The position numbers and the translations under genes are program-made. This document shows positions 1-9,035 of a DNA stretch of 64,000 nt, piece by piece. The notes under the pieces were generated by a model. The model searched no databases. It was given only the letters and a program-made list of their open reading frames with translations, and had not been told where the DNA came from. Source of the stretch: Prevotella sp. (lineage in GTDB: Bacteria; Bacteroidota; Bacteroidia; Bacteroidales; Bacteroidaceae); NCBI GenBank assembly GCA_017548605.1, contig JAFYZT010000020.1, forward strand, positions 119,347-183,346, written 5' to 3'. Within the stretch, counting starts at the first letter, position 1, and every line of letters starts with the position of its first letter.

Positions 1-1
1 G

Positions 2-187
2 TTGGAGGGAAGGAGTGACATCAAAATGAGAATTATTGATTTGGAAAACCATCGATATAAATTGATCGATCTTACATCAGACTTGGGTGCTAAATGGGAG
101 CCCGAGGATATTTTTGTCATTGATGGTGAAATTTTCATGGCCAGTGGGGCAACGGGTATTTATAAGATTGAATTATCAGACGATTAA
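2..187 (+). CDS. C-terminal fragment of an uncharacterised protein, possibly a beta-propeller
   Basis: The reading frame is already open at the left edge of the window and ends at 187, so this is the last ~60 residues of a larger gene. The visible part has alternating short beta-like segments (KMRIIDLENHRYKLIDL, then EPEDIFVIDGEIFMASG and a final GIYKIEL), which resembles the last blade of a six-bladed beta-propeller as found in Bacteroidales periplasmic proteins. No catalytic motif is visible. It ends 32 bases before the flippase start and may share its transcript. The family call is a guess from pattern only. Confidence 0.5.
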   Translation: MEGRSDIKMRIIDLENHRYKLIDLTSDLGAKWEPEDIFVIDGEIFMASGATGIYKIELSDD

Positions 188-219
188 ATATAGAAGCACA
201 AGGTCATTCGTTGACAAAA

Positions 220-1758
220 ATGAGTGATAGTTTGACAGGTAACAAACTGATTGCCAAGAACGCCACGATGCTGTACATCCGCATGTTCATCACCATGGCT
301 ATCAGTTTCTATACCTCTCGTATAGTGCTCCAAGCCTTGGGCGTTTCCGACTACGGTATCTACAACGTGGTGGGCGGTACCATTGTCATCATCGATGTGT
401 TGGTGGCGGCACTTGGTGGCGCAACTTCTCGCTTCCTCACCTTCGCTTTAGGCAAGAATGACCCCGAGAATCTAAAAAAAACGTTCTCTACTGCCGCTTG
501 GGTACATATCGGACTCGCTGCGGCTTTCGTGGTGGTGGCCGAGACACTTGGATTGTGGTTCATCAATAACCATCTGGTTATTCCCGAAGGAAGGATGGCG
601 GCGGCCAACTGGGTGTATCAGGCGGCTGTGGTGAACTTTGCCATGGGAATCACCCAGACTCCGTATAACGCTTCCATCACTTCGCATGAACACATGACGG
701 TGTTTGCTTATATCGCCATCATCAATGCGCTGTGCAAGTTGGGGATAGCGGCTTTCGTGCTTATCTATTCTGGCGATCATCTTATTCTTTACAGCATCCT
801 ATTGATGGCATTGGCCATTCTGTTCCGTATCTATTACCGTTATTACTGTGTGAAACATTTCGAGGAATGCCATATTACAAAACAGTTTGACAAACCTTTG
901 TTTAAGGAAATGGTGGCATTCTCTAGTTGGAACATGTTAGGCAGCATTATGCTGACTTTTAAGAACCAAGGGGTAAGTATCTTGATTAACCGCTTTTTTG
1001 GCACGCTGCTGAATGCCGCTGCGGGTGTGGCACTCCAGGTCCAAGGCATGCTTTATGCTTTCACAGGTAATATCAAGGTGGCTTTTAATCCGCAAATCAT
1101 CAAGTCGTATGCGATGTCCAATTTTGGTCGTGTCAATGAGTTGATTGGCTTGGGCACTAAATTTACAGCATTGGTGACAATACTGACCACAATTCCGTTT
1201 ATCTTTAACATGGACTTTCTGATGGGAATCTGGTTGAAAGAAGTACCACAGGGTGCAGTGGTGATATGCCAGATACTCTTGTTCGCCAATTTCTTCAATA
1301 GTTTCAATACGTTCATTAATACTGCAATTGTTGCTTCGGGAAAGATTAAGAATCTGAACATTACATTAAGTTTCTTTTATGTGGCGGTGCTGATAGCCAC
1401 TTATCTTATACTGAGATTCACTCATTCCTATACGTGGGCGTATTTAATCACGTTGGTGAGTTGCCCACTGTCAACCGTCGTCTATTTGGTGCTTTTGAAA
1501 CGTATCATGAATGCATTCTCGGCAAGGGCTTTCTTAAAAAAGACATATCTGCCTCTTTTCGCTACGGCTTTCAGTAGTTTGGCTTTGGCTTGGCTTATTT
1601 CTAAAATAATCAGCAGCCCTCTGTTCTCGTTTTTACTCATCGCTACATTGTGCACTGCTTTCGTGATCGCCGTGGCCTATTACTTCGTTTTTGACCAGAA
1701 TGTGAGAGATCAGGTGAAAGAATTTGTGAAATCTAAAATAAGGAGAAAGAAACAATAA
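220..1758 (+). CDS. Polysaccharide flippase, Wzx-like (MATE/MVF superfamily)
   Basis: About 512 residues with roughly twelve to fourteen hydrophobic segments spread evenly over the length, the layout of the polysaccharide transporter (PST/Wzx) family. Such proteins flip undecaprenyl-diphosphate-linked repeat units across the inner membrane. The N-terminus (MSDSLTGNKLIAKNATMLYIRM) leads into a first membrane segment and then SRIVLQALGVSDYGIYNVVGG, a signature typical of Bacteroidales Wzx proteins. A TTG at 211 is in frame, but the ATG at 220 is preferred. It opens the plus-strand polysaccharide gene set, directly before the UDP-sugar genes. It is the only flippase in the locus, so it may serve both gene sets (inference). 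Confidence 0.9.
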   Translation: MSDSLTGNKLIAKNATMLYIRMFITMAISFYTSRIVLQALGVSDYGIYNVVGGTIVIIDVLVAALGGATSRFLTFALGKNDPENLKKTFSTAAWVHIGLAAAFVVVAETLGLWFINNHLVIPEGRMAAANWVYQAAVVNFAMGITQTPYNASITSHEHMTVFAYIAIINALCKLGIAAFVLIYSGDHLILYSILLMALAILFRIYYRYYCVKHFEECHITKQFDKPLFKEMVAFSSWNMLGSIMLTFKNQGVSILINRFFGTLLNAAAGVALQVQGMLYAFTGNIKVAFNPQIIKSYAMSNFGRVNELIGLGTKFTALVTILTTIPFIFNMDFLMGIWLKEVPQGAVVICQILLFANFFNSFNTFINTAIVASGKIKNLNITLSFFYVAVLIATYLILRFTHSYTWAYLITLVSCPLSTVVYLVLLKRIMNAFSARAFLKKTYLPLFATAFSSLALAWLISKIISSPLFSFLLIATLCTAFVIAVAYYFVFDQNVRDQVKEFVKSKIRRKKQ

Positions 1759-1775
1759 TACAATTGCATAAAATA

Positions 1776-2744
1776 ATGAAAGTATTAGTAACCGGCGGTG
1801 CCGGATTTATCGGCTCCAACCTATGTGAGCATCTTTTGGCCGAAGGTCATTTTGTCAGGGTTTTGGACAATTTCGCCACAGGGCACATTGAGAATCTTCT
1901 ACCATTCTTTGATTCTTATAAAGAGCGTTTTGAATTACAGGTAGGCGACATCAGGAAACTTGATGACTGCAAGAAAGCAGTAGAAGGTATGGAGTACGTC
2001 CTTCATGAGGCGGCTCTGGGCTCCGTTCCCCGTTCCATCAAAGACCCTATCACGACAAATGCCGTCAACATCAGCGGATTTCTGAACATGTTGGTGGCCG
2101 CAAGAGATGCAGGAATAAAACGATTTGTATTCGCTGCCAGCAGTTCTACCTATGGCGACAGTAAGACGCTTCCCAAGGTGGAGGATGTGATAGGAAGACC
2201 TCTTTCTCCATACGCCATCACCAAATACGTGGATGAGCTTTATGCTGATGTCTTTGCCCGCACATACGGCATTGAATTTATTGGATTAAGGTATTTCAAT
2301 GTGTTCGGCCGCAGACAAGATCCTCATGGGGCATATGCTGCGGTGATTCCTCTTTTCTTCAAGCAACTGAAATCGCTCACGGCTCCAGTCATTAATGGCG
2401 ATGGGGAATACAGCCGCGATTTCACCTACGTGGACAATGTTATCCAAATGAACATGCTGGCACTTGAGACTAATAATCCAGATGCAGTGAACCAGATATA
2501 CAATGTGGCTTTCGGAGAACGTACCACACTGAACCAACTCGTGGGATACATGAAGGAATTTATGGGTGAATACGACAGCCGCATCCTTGACGTGGAACCC
2601 GTTCACGGGCCAAACCGTCTGGGGGATATTCCTCACTCTCTGGCTTGCATCGACAAGGCGAAGTCACTCTTGGGATATGCCCCGAAATATAGTTTGCGTG
2701 AAGGCTTGAAAGAAGCTACAAAATGGTATTGGGAAAATCTTTAA
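1776..2744 (+). CDS. UDP-sugar 4-epimerase, TviC/WbpP-like (extended SDR family)
   Basis: A 322-residue extended short-chain dehydrogenase/reductase. The NAD-binding loop TGGAGFIGSN is at residues 6-15, the conserved Ser-Ser-Ser near 122-124, and the catalytic Tyr/Lys pair (YAITK) at 146-150. The closest family pattern is the UDP-GlcNAc/UDP-GlcNAcA C4 epimerase group (TviC, WbpP). Together with the next gene, a TviB-like dehydrogenase, it would convert UDP-GlcNAc to UDP-GalNAcA, as in Vi-antigen synthesis. The ATG at 1776 is chosen over an upstream TTG at 1764 because the dinucleotide-binding strand MKVLVTGG starts there. Exact substrate is inferred from the gene pair. Confidence 0.88.
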   Translation: MKVLVTGGAGFIGSNLCEHLLAEGHFVRVLDNFATGHIENLLPFFDSYKERFELQVGDIRKLDDCKKAVEGMEYVLHEAALGSVPRSIKDPITTNAVNISGFLNMLVAARDAGIKRFVFAASSSTYGDSKTLPKVEDVIGRPLSPYAITKYVDELYADVFARTYGIEFIGLRYFNVFGRRQDPHGAYAAVIPLFFKQLKSLTAPVINGDGEYSRDFTYVDNVIQMNMLALETNNPDAVNQIYNVAFGERTTLNQLVGYMKEFMGEYDSRILDVEPVHGPNRLGDIPHSLACIDKAKSLLGYAPKYSLREGLKEATKWYWENL

Positions 2745-2756
2745 TCAATTTATAAT

Positions 2757-4040
2757 ATGGAAAATATAAAAATTTGTGTTATCGGCCTCGGTTACGTGGG
2801 GTTACCATTGGCTCGTTTGTTCTCGACGAAATATCCGACCGTGGGCTTTGACATGAATCAAAGTCGTGTCGACGCTTTGATGGGTGGACATGATGCCACA
2901 TTGGAGGTAGCCGATGAACTGTTACAGGAAGCCATTTCCAAACATGGATTCGTGTGTACTACCGAACTAGATAAAATACGCGATTGCAATTTCTATGTAG
3001 TGGCGGTTCCCACGCCTGTTGACGAAAACAACAATCCCGACCTCACACCTTTGTATAAGGCAAGTGAAACGGTAGGCAAGGTGATAGGGAAAAATGACAT
3101 TGTGGTATTTGAATCCACTGTCTATCCCGGTGTGACAGAAGACGAGTGCATTCCAGTGGTAGAAAAGGTATCGGGAATGAAGTTCAACACCGACTTCTTT
3201 GCTGGTTACTCTCCTGAGCGCATCAACCCAGGTGACAAGCAGCATACGGTGGAACATATCAAGAAAGTGACCTCTGGCTCCACTCCGGAAATCGCCGACA
3301 TCGTCAACAATGTCTATGCCAGCGTCATCACCGCAGGCACGCACAAAGCTCCTTCGATAAAAGTGGCCGAAGCCGCCAAGGTAATCGAGAATTCACAACG
3401 TGACATCAACATCGCTTTCGTCAATGAGCTGTCGAAAATATTCAACAAGATGGGTATTGACACACAGGATGTGCTGGAGGCGGCTTCCACAAAATGGAAC
3501 TTCCTGCCTTTCAAGCCCGGTCTAGTGGGCGGCCATTGCATAGGTGTTGACCCGTATTATCTGGCACAGTGTGCCCAGCGACATGGGTATAACCCGGAGA
3601 TTATTCTCGCAGGACGACGGATGAACGATGGCATGGGCGAATATGTAGCCAACGAGACCATCAAGCTGATGCTCAAAAAGGGCATTCAGGTGCTTAACTC
3701 CAATATTTTGATGCTGGGATTCACTTTCAAGGAAAATTGTCCCGATGTGCGCAATACCAAGGTCGTGAACATCTACCAAGCCCTCAAGGAGTATCATGTG
3801 AATGCGCAGGTGTTTGATCCCTGGGCCATGCCGGCTATCGTGAAAAAAGAATACGGCATCAACCTGTTCGAAGGTGACATGTCGCAACTGAAAGGAAAAT
3901 TCGATGCCGTTATCCTTTGTGTAGCGCACAACGAATTCAAGGATGTTGACGTTCGTGAATTTTTGAAGGACAGCAAATGTGGCGTGGTATTCGATGTGAA
4001 GGGCATTCTGGAAAAAACACAAATCGATGGCAGACTGTAA
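2757..4040 (+). CDS. UDP-sugar 6-dehydrogenase, TviB/WbpO-like
   Basis: 427 residues, the usual length for UDP-N-acetylhexosamine 6-dehydrogenases. The N-terminal Rossmann motif VIGLGYVGLPLA is at residues 8-19, the central helical region carries the FESTVYPG segment, and the catalytic cysteine is C261 in GLVGGHCIGVDPYY. The reaction is NAD-dependent two-step oxidation of the C6 hydroxyl to a carboxylate, giving UDP-GlcNAcA or UDP-GalNAcA. It starts 12 bases after the epimerase stop, so the two form one unit as in Vi-antigen loci (tviB/tviC). The product would place a uronic acid, and hence negative charge, in the polysaccharide. Confidence 0.9.
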   Translation: MENIKICVIGLGYVGLPLARLFSTKYPTVGFDMNQSRVDALMGGHDATLEVADELLQEAISKHGFVCTTELDKIRDCNFYVVAVPTPVDENNNPDLTPLYKASETVGKVIGKNDIVVFESTVYPGVTEDECIPVVEKVSGMKFNTDFFAGYSPERINPGDKQHTVEHIKKVTSGSTPEIADIVNNVYASVITAGTHKAPSIKVAEAAKVIENSQRDINIAFVNELSKIFNKMGIDTQDVLEAASTKWNFLPFKPGLVGGHCIGVDPYYLAQCAQRHGYNPEIILAGRRMNDGMGEYVANETIKLMLKKGIQVLNSNILMLGFTFKENCPDVRNTKVVNIYQALKEYHVNAQVFDPWAMPAIVKKEYGINLFEGDMSQLKGKFDAVILCVAHNEFKDVDVREFLKDSKCGVVFDVKGILEKTQIDGRL

Positions 4041-4052
4041 GTCGCAATTGAC

Positions 4053-4997
4053 ATGGTTGATTTAAAAATTGACATTCCAAAACAGTTTTTCGAGGAAGAA
4101 GAACGATGGGGTCACAAGATTGACCGCCAGATGAAAGAGGTGTGGGCCATTGAATTGGACTTGTATGCAGAATTAAAAAGGGTATGCGACAAACATGGAC
4201 TGCGACTTGCGGCCAACGCGGGAACGATTCTGGGAGCTGTCCGCCACAAAGGATTCATCCCTTGGGATGACGATCTGGACTTCATGATGCCTCGTGAGGA
4301 CTATGAGGTGCTCTGCAAAGTGGCGGCCGATGAATTCAAGCATCCATATTTCTTTGAAAACTTCCATGTTGACCCACATTTCGTATACGGTGACGCCAAG
4401 TTGCTCAACCTTGACACGACAGGTTACGAAAACCCATATCTCACCAAGCATGGCATCTTTATCGACATCTTCCCATTGGATGCGTATATTGACGATGAAC
4501 AGTTGTTTGAACAGCAATGGAGCGAAGCCGTGAAACTGTTCTCGCAATACCAGAGGGTGATGACATGCAACAGGATGGATTATTGCATGGAGAAGGGTGC
4601 TTCTTTGCCCAGGAAGATGGTGCGGTTACTCTATTATCTGAAATTCAAGTTAACGGGAACAAAGGTGGGAGGCGCATACCAAAAGAAGCTCTTTGCCAAA
4701 TTTGAGGAGGTTTGCCAACGATATAACGACAGGAATGACATCCCCTATATCGGTGAACTGAGTTTCCTTCAGAAGAACGACAGGTCGCTGAAAACGGATT
4801 ATGACCATTTGGTGATGATGGACTTTGAGTTTACGAAAATGCCCATTCCTCCACACTATGATGAATATCTGAAGATGAAATACGGCAATTATATGGAACC
4901 CGTAAAAACAGGTTTTGCCATGCATACCTTCAAAGTGCTTGATACAGGAAGGCCATTTGCAGAAGTGCTGAAAGAAAAAGGAATACAATATGATTGA
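4053..4997 (+). CDS. LicD-family phosphotransferase
   Basis: 314 residues with the LicD/fukutin-type nucleotidyltransferase core. The signature is visible at residues 50-82: LRLAANAGTILGAVRHKGF followed by PWDDDLDFMM, where the acidic triplet is the expected metal-binding site. Family members transfer phosphocholine or another phosphorylated alcohol from a CDP-linked donor to a glycan. The choline supply genes licA-C are absent from the window, so the donor is unknown. The gene overlaps the next glycosyltransferase by 8 bases, suggesting coupled translation. A second LicD lies in the minus-strand set at 22.05-22.86 kb. Confidence 0.88.
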   Translation: MVDLKIDIPKQFFEEEERWGHKIDRQMKEVWAIELDLYAELKRVCDKHGLRLAANAGTILGAVRHKGFIPWDDDLDFMMPREDYEVLCKVAADEFKHPYFFENFHVDPHFVYGDAKLLNLDTTGYENPYLTKHGIFIDIFPLDAYIDDEQLFEQQWSEAVKLFSQYQRVMTCNRMDYCMEKGASLPRKMVRLLYYLKFKLTGTKVGGAYQKKLFAKFEEVCQRYNDRNDIPYIGELSFLQKNDRSLKTDYDHLVMMDFEFTKMPIPPHYDEYLKMKYGNYMEPVKTGFAMHTFKVLDTGRPFAEVLKEKGIQYD

Positions 4998-5967
4998 GAA
5001 AAAGCTGTCCATCGTCATCCCGATGTACGACTCGGAGAATTATATGGAGCGAATCGTTGCCTCCATTTACGGGTCGAATCTGCCCATTGAGTTGTTTGAT
5101 GTAGTCGTAGTAAACGATGGCTCCAAAGACAAAGGGCCGGAAATCGTTGAAAGACTAATGAAAGACCATGACAACCTTCGAATGGTCAATAGGGAAAATG
5201 GCGGATTGAGTATGGCTCGGAATACGGGTATCGACCATGCAGAGACAAAATATATCTGGTTTGTCGATTCTGATGACTTGGTATCATCAGACCTTACGCC
5301 CGTTGTCAATGCCCTTAAAGATGACAAAGACATAGATGTTTTCGATTTTGTTTTTGAATGGTGCTATAACCCCAAAAAGATAGAGGGCACTGGTGTGACT
5401 CATACAACAGTTCCTCACGACATCATTATTACCGGCCGTGATGCCATCCTAAAAGGATATTCACCTGGGTCGGTTTGCGCTTTACTGTTGCGTCGCGAAT
5501 TCTTGTTGAAGAACAATTTGCGTTTCAAAAAGGGCCTTACTCAACAGGACGTGGAGTTCACCTACCGGATGATGGCTGTAGCGGAAAAAGTACTATTCAA
5601 AAACGACATCATTTATAATTATGTCATACGCAAGGGGTCCATCAGCCACACGAAAACGGGACCCAAGTGGATTAAATACCAATCCGACAAAGTGGAAATA
5701 GTGGATTCGTTCTATAAGTTGGCAGAATCTTTCAAATCATCAGACAAAGAATTAGCGACAAAAATCCACGACCATGCCGATGGTGCCTTATTCGGCTGTG
5801 TATACAACCTATACAAAAAAAGGAAAGTATGGAAGAAAAATGGCGTGAACGAAGCTGTGTTGACCAAATTGAAGGAATATGGCTTTTATCCATTACACCT
5901 TCCTATGAAAAATTTCAAGAGATGGGCAATGAGTTTTATACTCAACAGAGAATTCTTGTTAGGATAA
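4990..5967 (+). CDS. Glycosyltransferase family 2
   Basis: 325 residues with a GT-A fold start: LSIVIPMYDSENYMERIV, the nucleotide-binding VVNDGS near residue 40-45 and the metal-binding WFVDSDD near residue 89-95. The SMARNTGIDHA stretch between them is typical of the family. The C-terminal third is basic and less conserved, as in Bacteroidales capsule enzymes. Acceptor and donor cannot be read from sequence. Its ATG at 4990 overlaps the end of the LicD gene. Confidence 0.88.
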   Translation: MIEKKLSIVIPMYDSENYMERIVASIYGSNLPIELFDVVVVNDGSKDKGPEIVERLMKDHDNLRMVNRENGGLSMARNTGIDHAETKYIWFVDSDDLVSSDLTPVVNALKDDKDIDVFDFVFEWCYNPKKIEGTGVTHTTVPHDIIITGRDAILKGYSPGSVCALLLRREFLLKNNLRFKKGLTQQDVEFTYRMMAVAEKVLFKNDIIYNYVIRKGSISHTKTGPKWIKYQSDKVEIVDSFYKLAESFKSSDKELATKIHDHADGALFGCVYNLYKKRKVWKKNGVNEAVLTKLKEYGFYPLHLPMKNFKRWAMSFILNREFLLG

Positions 5968-6023
5968 CCTTTTTCATATTCAGTGTTTTACGTCATTCAT
6001 ATAGTTTTATTAAGTAATAAAGA

Positions 6024-7172
6024 ATGATATTATATATTCTTATCTTCATAGTTGTAGGTGTAATCTTCGGAGTGGGCTATGGAGTGGTAGACAAATCCGT
6101 CAAACTACTGATTGGAATGATGGTTTCATTGTGTCTCTTTGTGGGTATCGCCGACATGTTGGGAGGCTATGACAGGTATATTTATGGTGAGGTATTCGAC
6201 TACATTGCCGATGTAACAGAGATAGGAGCAGATTATGCGGTAGCAGGTTGTTTTGACTTTTTCCCTGGTGAACAAGGATGGACTTTCCTGAATATTGGAT
6301 TATCTTTTATTACGAGTAACAGATATATTTTTATCCTGATTATTACCATTACCATCTATACCCTGTTGTTCTTATCCATCAAGAAATATACAGAAAACTA
6401 TCCCTTGGCAGTTGTTCTTTTTCTTGGATTGTGGTTCTTCTTCACTTTCACATATTTGCGACAAGTACTGGGTGCGACCATAGCCTGGCTTAGTATAAAA
6501 TATGTTTTAGACAGAAAATTATGGCGATTTTTGTTGATAGTTTTCATTGCTTACAACATCCATAAATCAGCTATCGTATTCCTTCCACTATATTTCATAC
6601 CCATAAGAAAATATAGTGCCAACTTTGTTGTCATCTTCATGTTCTTCATGTTTGTTTTCGGTATTACACCGTTGCCAGACATGCTCTTTGATGCATACGG
6701 TGGTGTGGATAATGTGCAGTCAAAGCTATCCACATATAGAATGGAAGGTAGTTTCAGACTTGACTATGTAGTGGAGGCGGTATTCTTCTTATTTATTATC
6801 ATTCGAAATTATGACAGAGTCCCCGAAGACAATAAAGAGAAGTTAGTTCTTTTGAATATGTCGTTGGTATTCTGTGCCATCCTGCTTTTCTTCACGCGTT
6901 CGCAAAACGGTGGACGTATGTCGTGGTACTATATGATTGGCATGATTTCTACCCTCTGCTATTTAGGTTCACGCGGCAAGAAACAGATTTCAGAATTGGG
7001 TACTGTATTGGTTATTCTCTGTTTCCTGTTGTTCTTCAGAATCCTTACACTATGGGGAGGATTGCTTTCTCCATACAAGACATTCTTAACAGATGGACAT
7101 AGAGATGGTGATAGAATCTATGAACAATTTGAATACGACGAGAATTATGACGATGACAAGTTCTATAGGTAA
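6024..7172 (+). CDS. EpsG/Wzy-like polysaccharide polymerase (integral membrane)
   Basis: 382 residues, very hydrophobic, with about ten predicted membrane spans starting at the N-terminus (ILYILIFIVVGVIFGVG). The central FTYLRQVLGATIAW and the later IHKSAIVFLPLYF are the conserved segments of EpsG-type proteins, which polymerise repeat units at the periplasmic face. Its A+T content is visibly higher than that of flanking genes, usual for polymerases. The C-terminus is acidic and rich in Asp/Tyr. The second polymerase-like gene is at 22.84-23.97 kb on the other strand. Confidence 0.82.
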   Translation: MILYILIFIVVGVIFGVGYGVVDKSVKLLIGMMVSLCLFVGIADMLGGYDRYIYGEVFDYIADVTEIGADYAVAGCFDFFPGEQGWTFLNIGLSFITSNRYIFILIITITIYTLLFLSIKKYTENYPLAVVLFLGLWFFFTFTYLRQVLGATIAWLSIKYVLDRKLWRFLLIVFIAYNIHKSAIVFLPLYFIPIRKYSANFVVIFMFFMFVFGITPLPDMLFDAYGGVDNVQSKLSTYRMEGSFRLDYVVEAVFFLFIIIRNYDRVPEDNKEKLVLLNMSLVFCAILLFFTRSQNGGRMSWYYMIGMISTLCYLGSRGKKQISELGTVLVILCFLLFFRILTLWGGLLSPYKTFLTDGHRDGDRIYEQFEYDENYDDDKFYR

Positions 7173-7245
7173 ATTATTATGGGAGATTGAAGGAGTAAAT
7201 AGGAGATAGAAGAAGAAAAAAGAAGAAAAAGGAGATAAAAGAATT
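7173..7245 (+). repeat. GA-rich reiterated intergenic spacer
   Basis: The gap between the polymerase and the heptose kinase consists of loose repeats of ggaga/agaag words (gggagattgaaggagtaa, aggagatagaagaagaaa). It belongs to the family of short-word spacers seen across the window. No promoter pattern is evident. Confidence 0.6.
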
Positions 7246-8307
7246 ATGATTATACGTAGTAAAGCACCCTTGCGACTGGGATTGGCCGGTGGTGGCTCTG
7301 ACGTGAGCCCTTACAGCGACATATATGGTGGTTTAATTCTTAACGCCACCATAAACTTGTATACCTACTGTACCATTGAGGAGACTACGGACGGGTTGAT
7401 TACCATAGACTCTTATGATGCCAACTGTCATCAATCGCTTCCTGCCATGGAGCGGTTAGAAATAGATGGTAAAGCCATCCTCATCAAAGGGGTGTATAAC
7501 CGTGTGGTGAAGGATTTCCATACGGGTCCTCTCAGCTTCCATATCACAACACACAACGATGCACCAATAGGTTCAGGTCTGGGAACATCATCGTCGATGG
7601 TGGTGTGTATCCTCAAGGCTTTCGTGGAATGGCTGTCACTACCCCTGGGCGACTATGAGATATCACGTCTGGCTTACGAGATAGAGCGTAAGGACCTGGC
7701 ACTCAGCGGGGGTAAGCAAGACCAGTATGCGGCAGCATTCGGAGGTTTTAATTTCATGGAGTTTCTGAAGGACGACCTCGTCATCGTGAATCCGCTGAAG
7801 ATTAAACGGTGGATACTTGATGAGCTGGAGGCCTCCATCCTTCTCTATTTCACCGGGGCTTCGCGGTCGAGTGCAAAAATCATCGATGAGCAACGGTCGA
7901 ATACATCCAAAGGGAACAATGATGCCGTGGAGGCTATGCACCTTATCAAACAGAGTGCCATCGACATGAAACTGGCGGTGCTCAAGGGTGACATCGATTC
8001 TTTCGCGGAAATACTCCATCAAGGATGGGAAAATAAAAAACGTATGGCAAAGGGTATAACAAACCCCGTGATACAAGAGGCCATGGAGGTGGCATTGGCA
8101 GCCGGGGCGAAGGCCGGCAAGGTTTCGGGTGCCGGCGGCGGTGGTTTCATCATGTTTGTGGTGGAACCGACAAAGAAGGTGGCTGTCAAAGAGGCGTTGG
8201 CCAAACTGGGTGGTTTCATCATGCCATTCCAATTCACAGAGGGTGGTGCTCACGGATGGAAGATATACCCCACTGATTCCGTAACGCATCTGAAAGGAAA
8301 TTCATAG
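7246..8307 (+). CDS. hddA: D-glycero-alpha-D-manno-heptose 7-phosphate kinase (GHMP family)
   Basis: 353 residues of a GHMP-type small-molecule kinase. The N-terminal strand [19 protein letters not shown], the ATP-binding loop [12 protein letters not shown] near residue 108-120 and the C-terminal [13 protein letters not shown] near residue 290-300 are all present. The [15 protein letters not shown] start is typical of HddA. The enzyme phosphorylates C1 of D-glycero-D-manno-heptose 7-phosphate. Its neighbours are a GmhA-like isomerase and an HddC-GmhB fusion, so the full route from sedoheptulose 7-phosphate to GDP-heptose is encoded in three adjacent genes. Confidence 0.9.
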   Translation: MIIRSKAPLRLGLAGGGSDVSPYSDIYGGLILNATINLYTYCTIEETTDGLITIDSYDANCHQSLPAMERLEIDGKAILIKGVYNRVVKDFHTGPLSFHITTHNDAPIGSGLGTSSSMVVCILKAFVEWLSLPLGDYEISRLAYEIERKDLALSGGKQDQYAAAFGGFNFMEFLKDDLVIVNPLKIKRWILDELEASILLYFTGASRSSAKIIDEQRSNTSKGNNDAVEAMHLIKQSAIDMKLAVLKGDIDSFAEILHQGWENKKRMAKGITNPVIQEAMEVALAAGAKAGKVSGAGGGGFIMFVVEPTKKVAVKEALAKLGGFIMPFQFTEGGAHGWKIYPTDSVTHLKGNS

Positions 8308-8317
8308 ACAAGAAACC

Positions 8318-8986
8318 ATGGACGAAAAAATAAAAACACATATTGAAACATTGCTGAATCGATATCCTATGTTGGGAGTATGCGAACAGCAAATAAGTCA
8401 GGCATACGACATCTTAGAAACAGCATTTGCCCAAAAACGTAAGTTGCTGGTGTCGGGTAACGGGGGTTCGGCCTCTGACTCGGAGCATATTGTCGGCGAA
8501 CTGATGAAGGAATTCAAACTCAAGCGGAAAGTGTATGCCGACCAGGCGGAGACGATGAAAAAGATTCATCCCGAACTGGGGGCGATACTCGCCGAGAACC
8601 TCCAAGGAGCGCTGCCAGCCATCTCACTGACTGGTCACTCGTCACTGACCACTGCCTTCATGAACGACAGTGAACCGGAACTGATTTTCGCCCAGCAGGT
8701 GAATGGCTATGGCAAAGAGGGAGATGTATATTTGGGCATCTCGACGTCGGGCAACAGTCGCAATGTGCTCTTTGCGGCTGTGACGGCCAAGGCAAAAGGG
8801 CTGAAGGTAATTGGACTGACTGGCCAACGCGAGAGCAAGCTTTCCGCTCTGGCCGACGTTTGTATTCAAGTGCCGGAAACAGAGACATATAAAATACAGG
8901 AACTGCACCTGCCCGTCTATCACTGTCTGTGCCTGATGCTTGAAGACCATTTCTTTGGAAACGAAGGGAAAAGGAGTGAGGGGTGA
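8318..8986 (+). CDS. gmhA: Sedoheptulose 7-phosphate isomerase
   Basis: 222 residues of a SIS-domain protein. The phosphosugar-binding segments SGNGGSASDSEHIVGEL (residues ~46-62) and GISTSGNSRNVLFAA are diagnostic, and ETYKIQELHLPVYHC near the C-terminus matches the GmhA metal/active-site region. It converts sedoheptulose 7-phosphate to D-glycero-D-manno-heptose 7-phosphate, the substrate of the preceding kinase. It starts 10 bases after that gene. GmhA also feeds ADP-heptose synthesis for LPS core, but the kinase and guanylyltransferase neighbours point to the GDP branch. Confidence 0.92.
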   Translation: MDEKIKTHIETLLNRYPMLGVCEQQISQAYDILETAFAQKRKLLVSGNGGSASDSEHIVGELMKEFKLKRKVYADQAETMKKIHPELGAILAENLQGALPAISLTGHSSLTTAFMNDSEPELIFAQQVNGYGKEGDVYLGISTSGNSRNVLFAAVTAKAKGLKVIGLTGQRESKLSALADVCIQVPETETYKIQELHLPVYHCLCLMLEDHFFGNEGKRSEG

Positions 8987-9035
8987 GAGGTAAGAGATAA
9001 GAGAAAACCCTGCGAATAACTTGTCAACTATAACA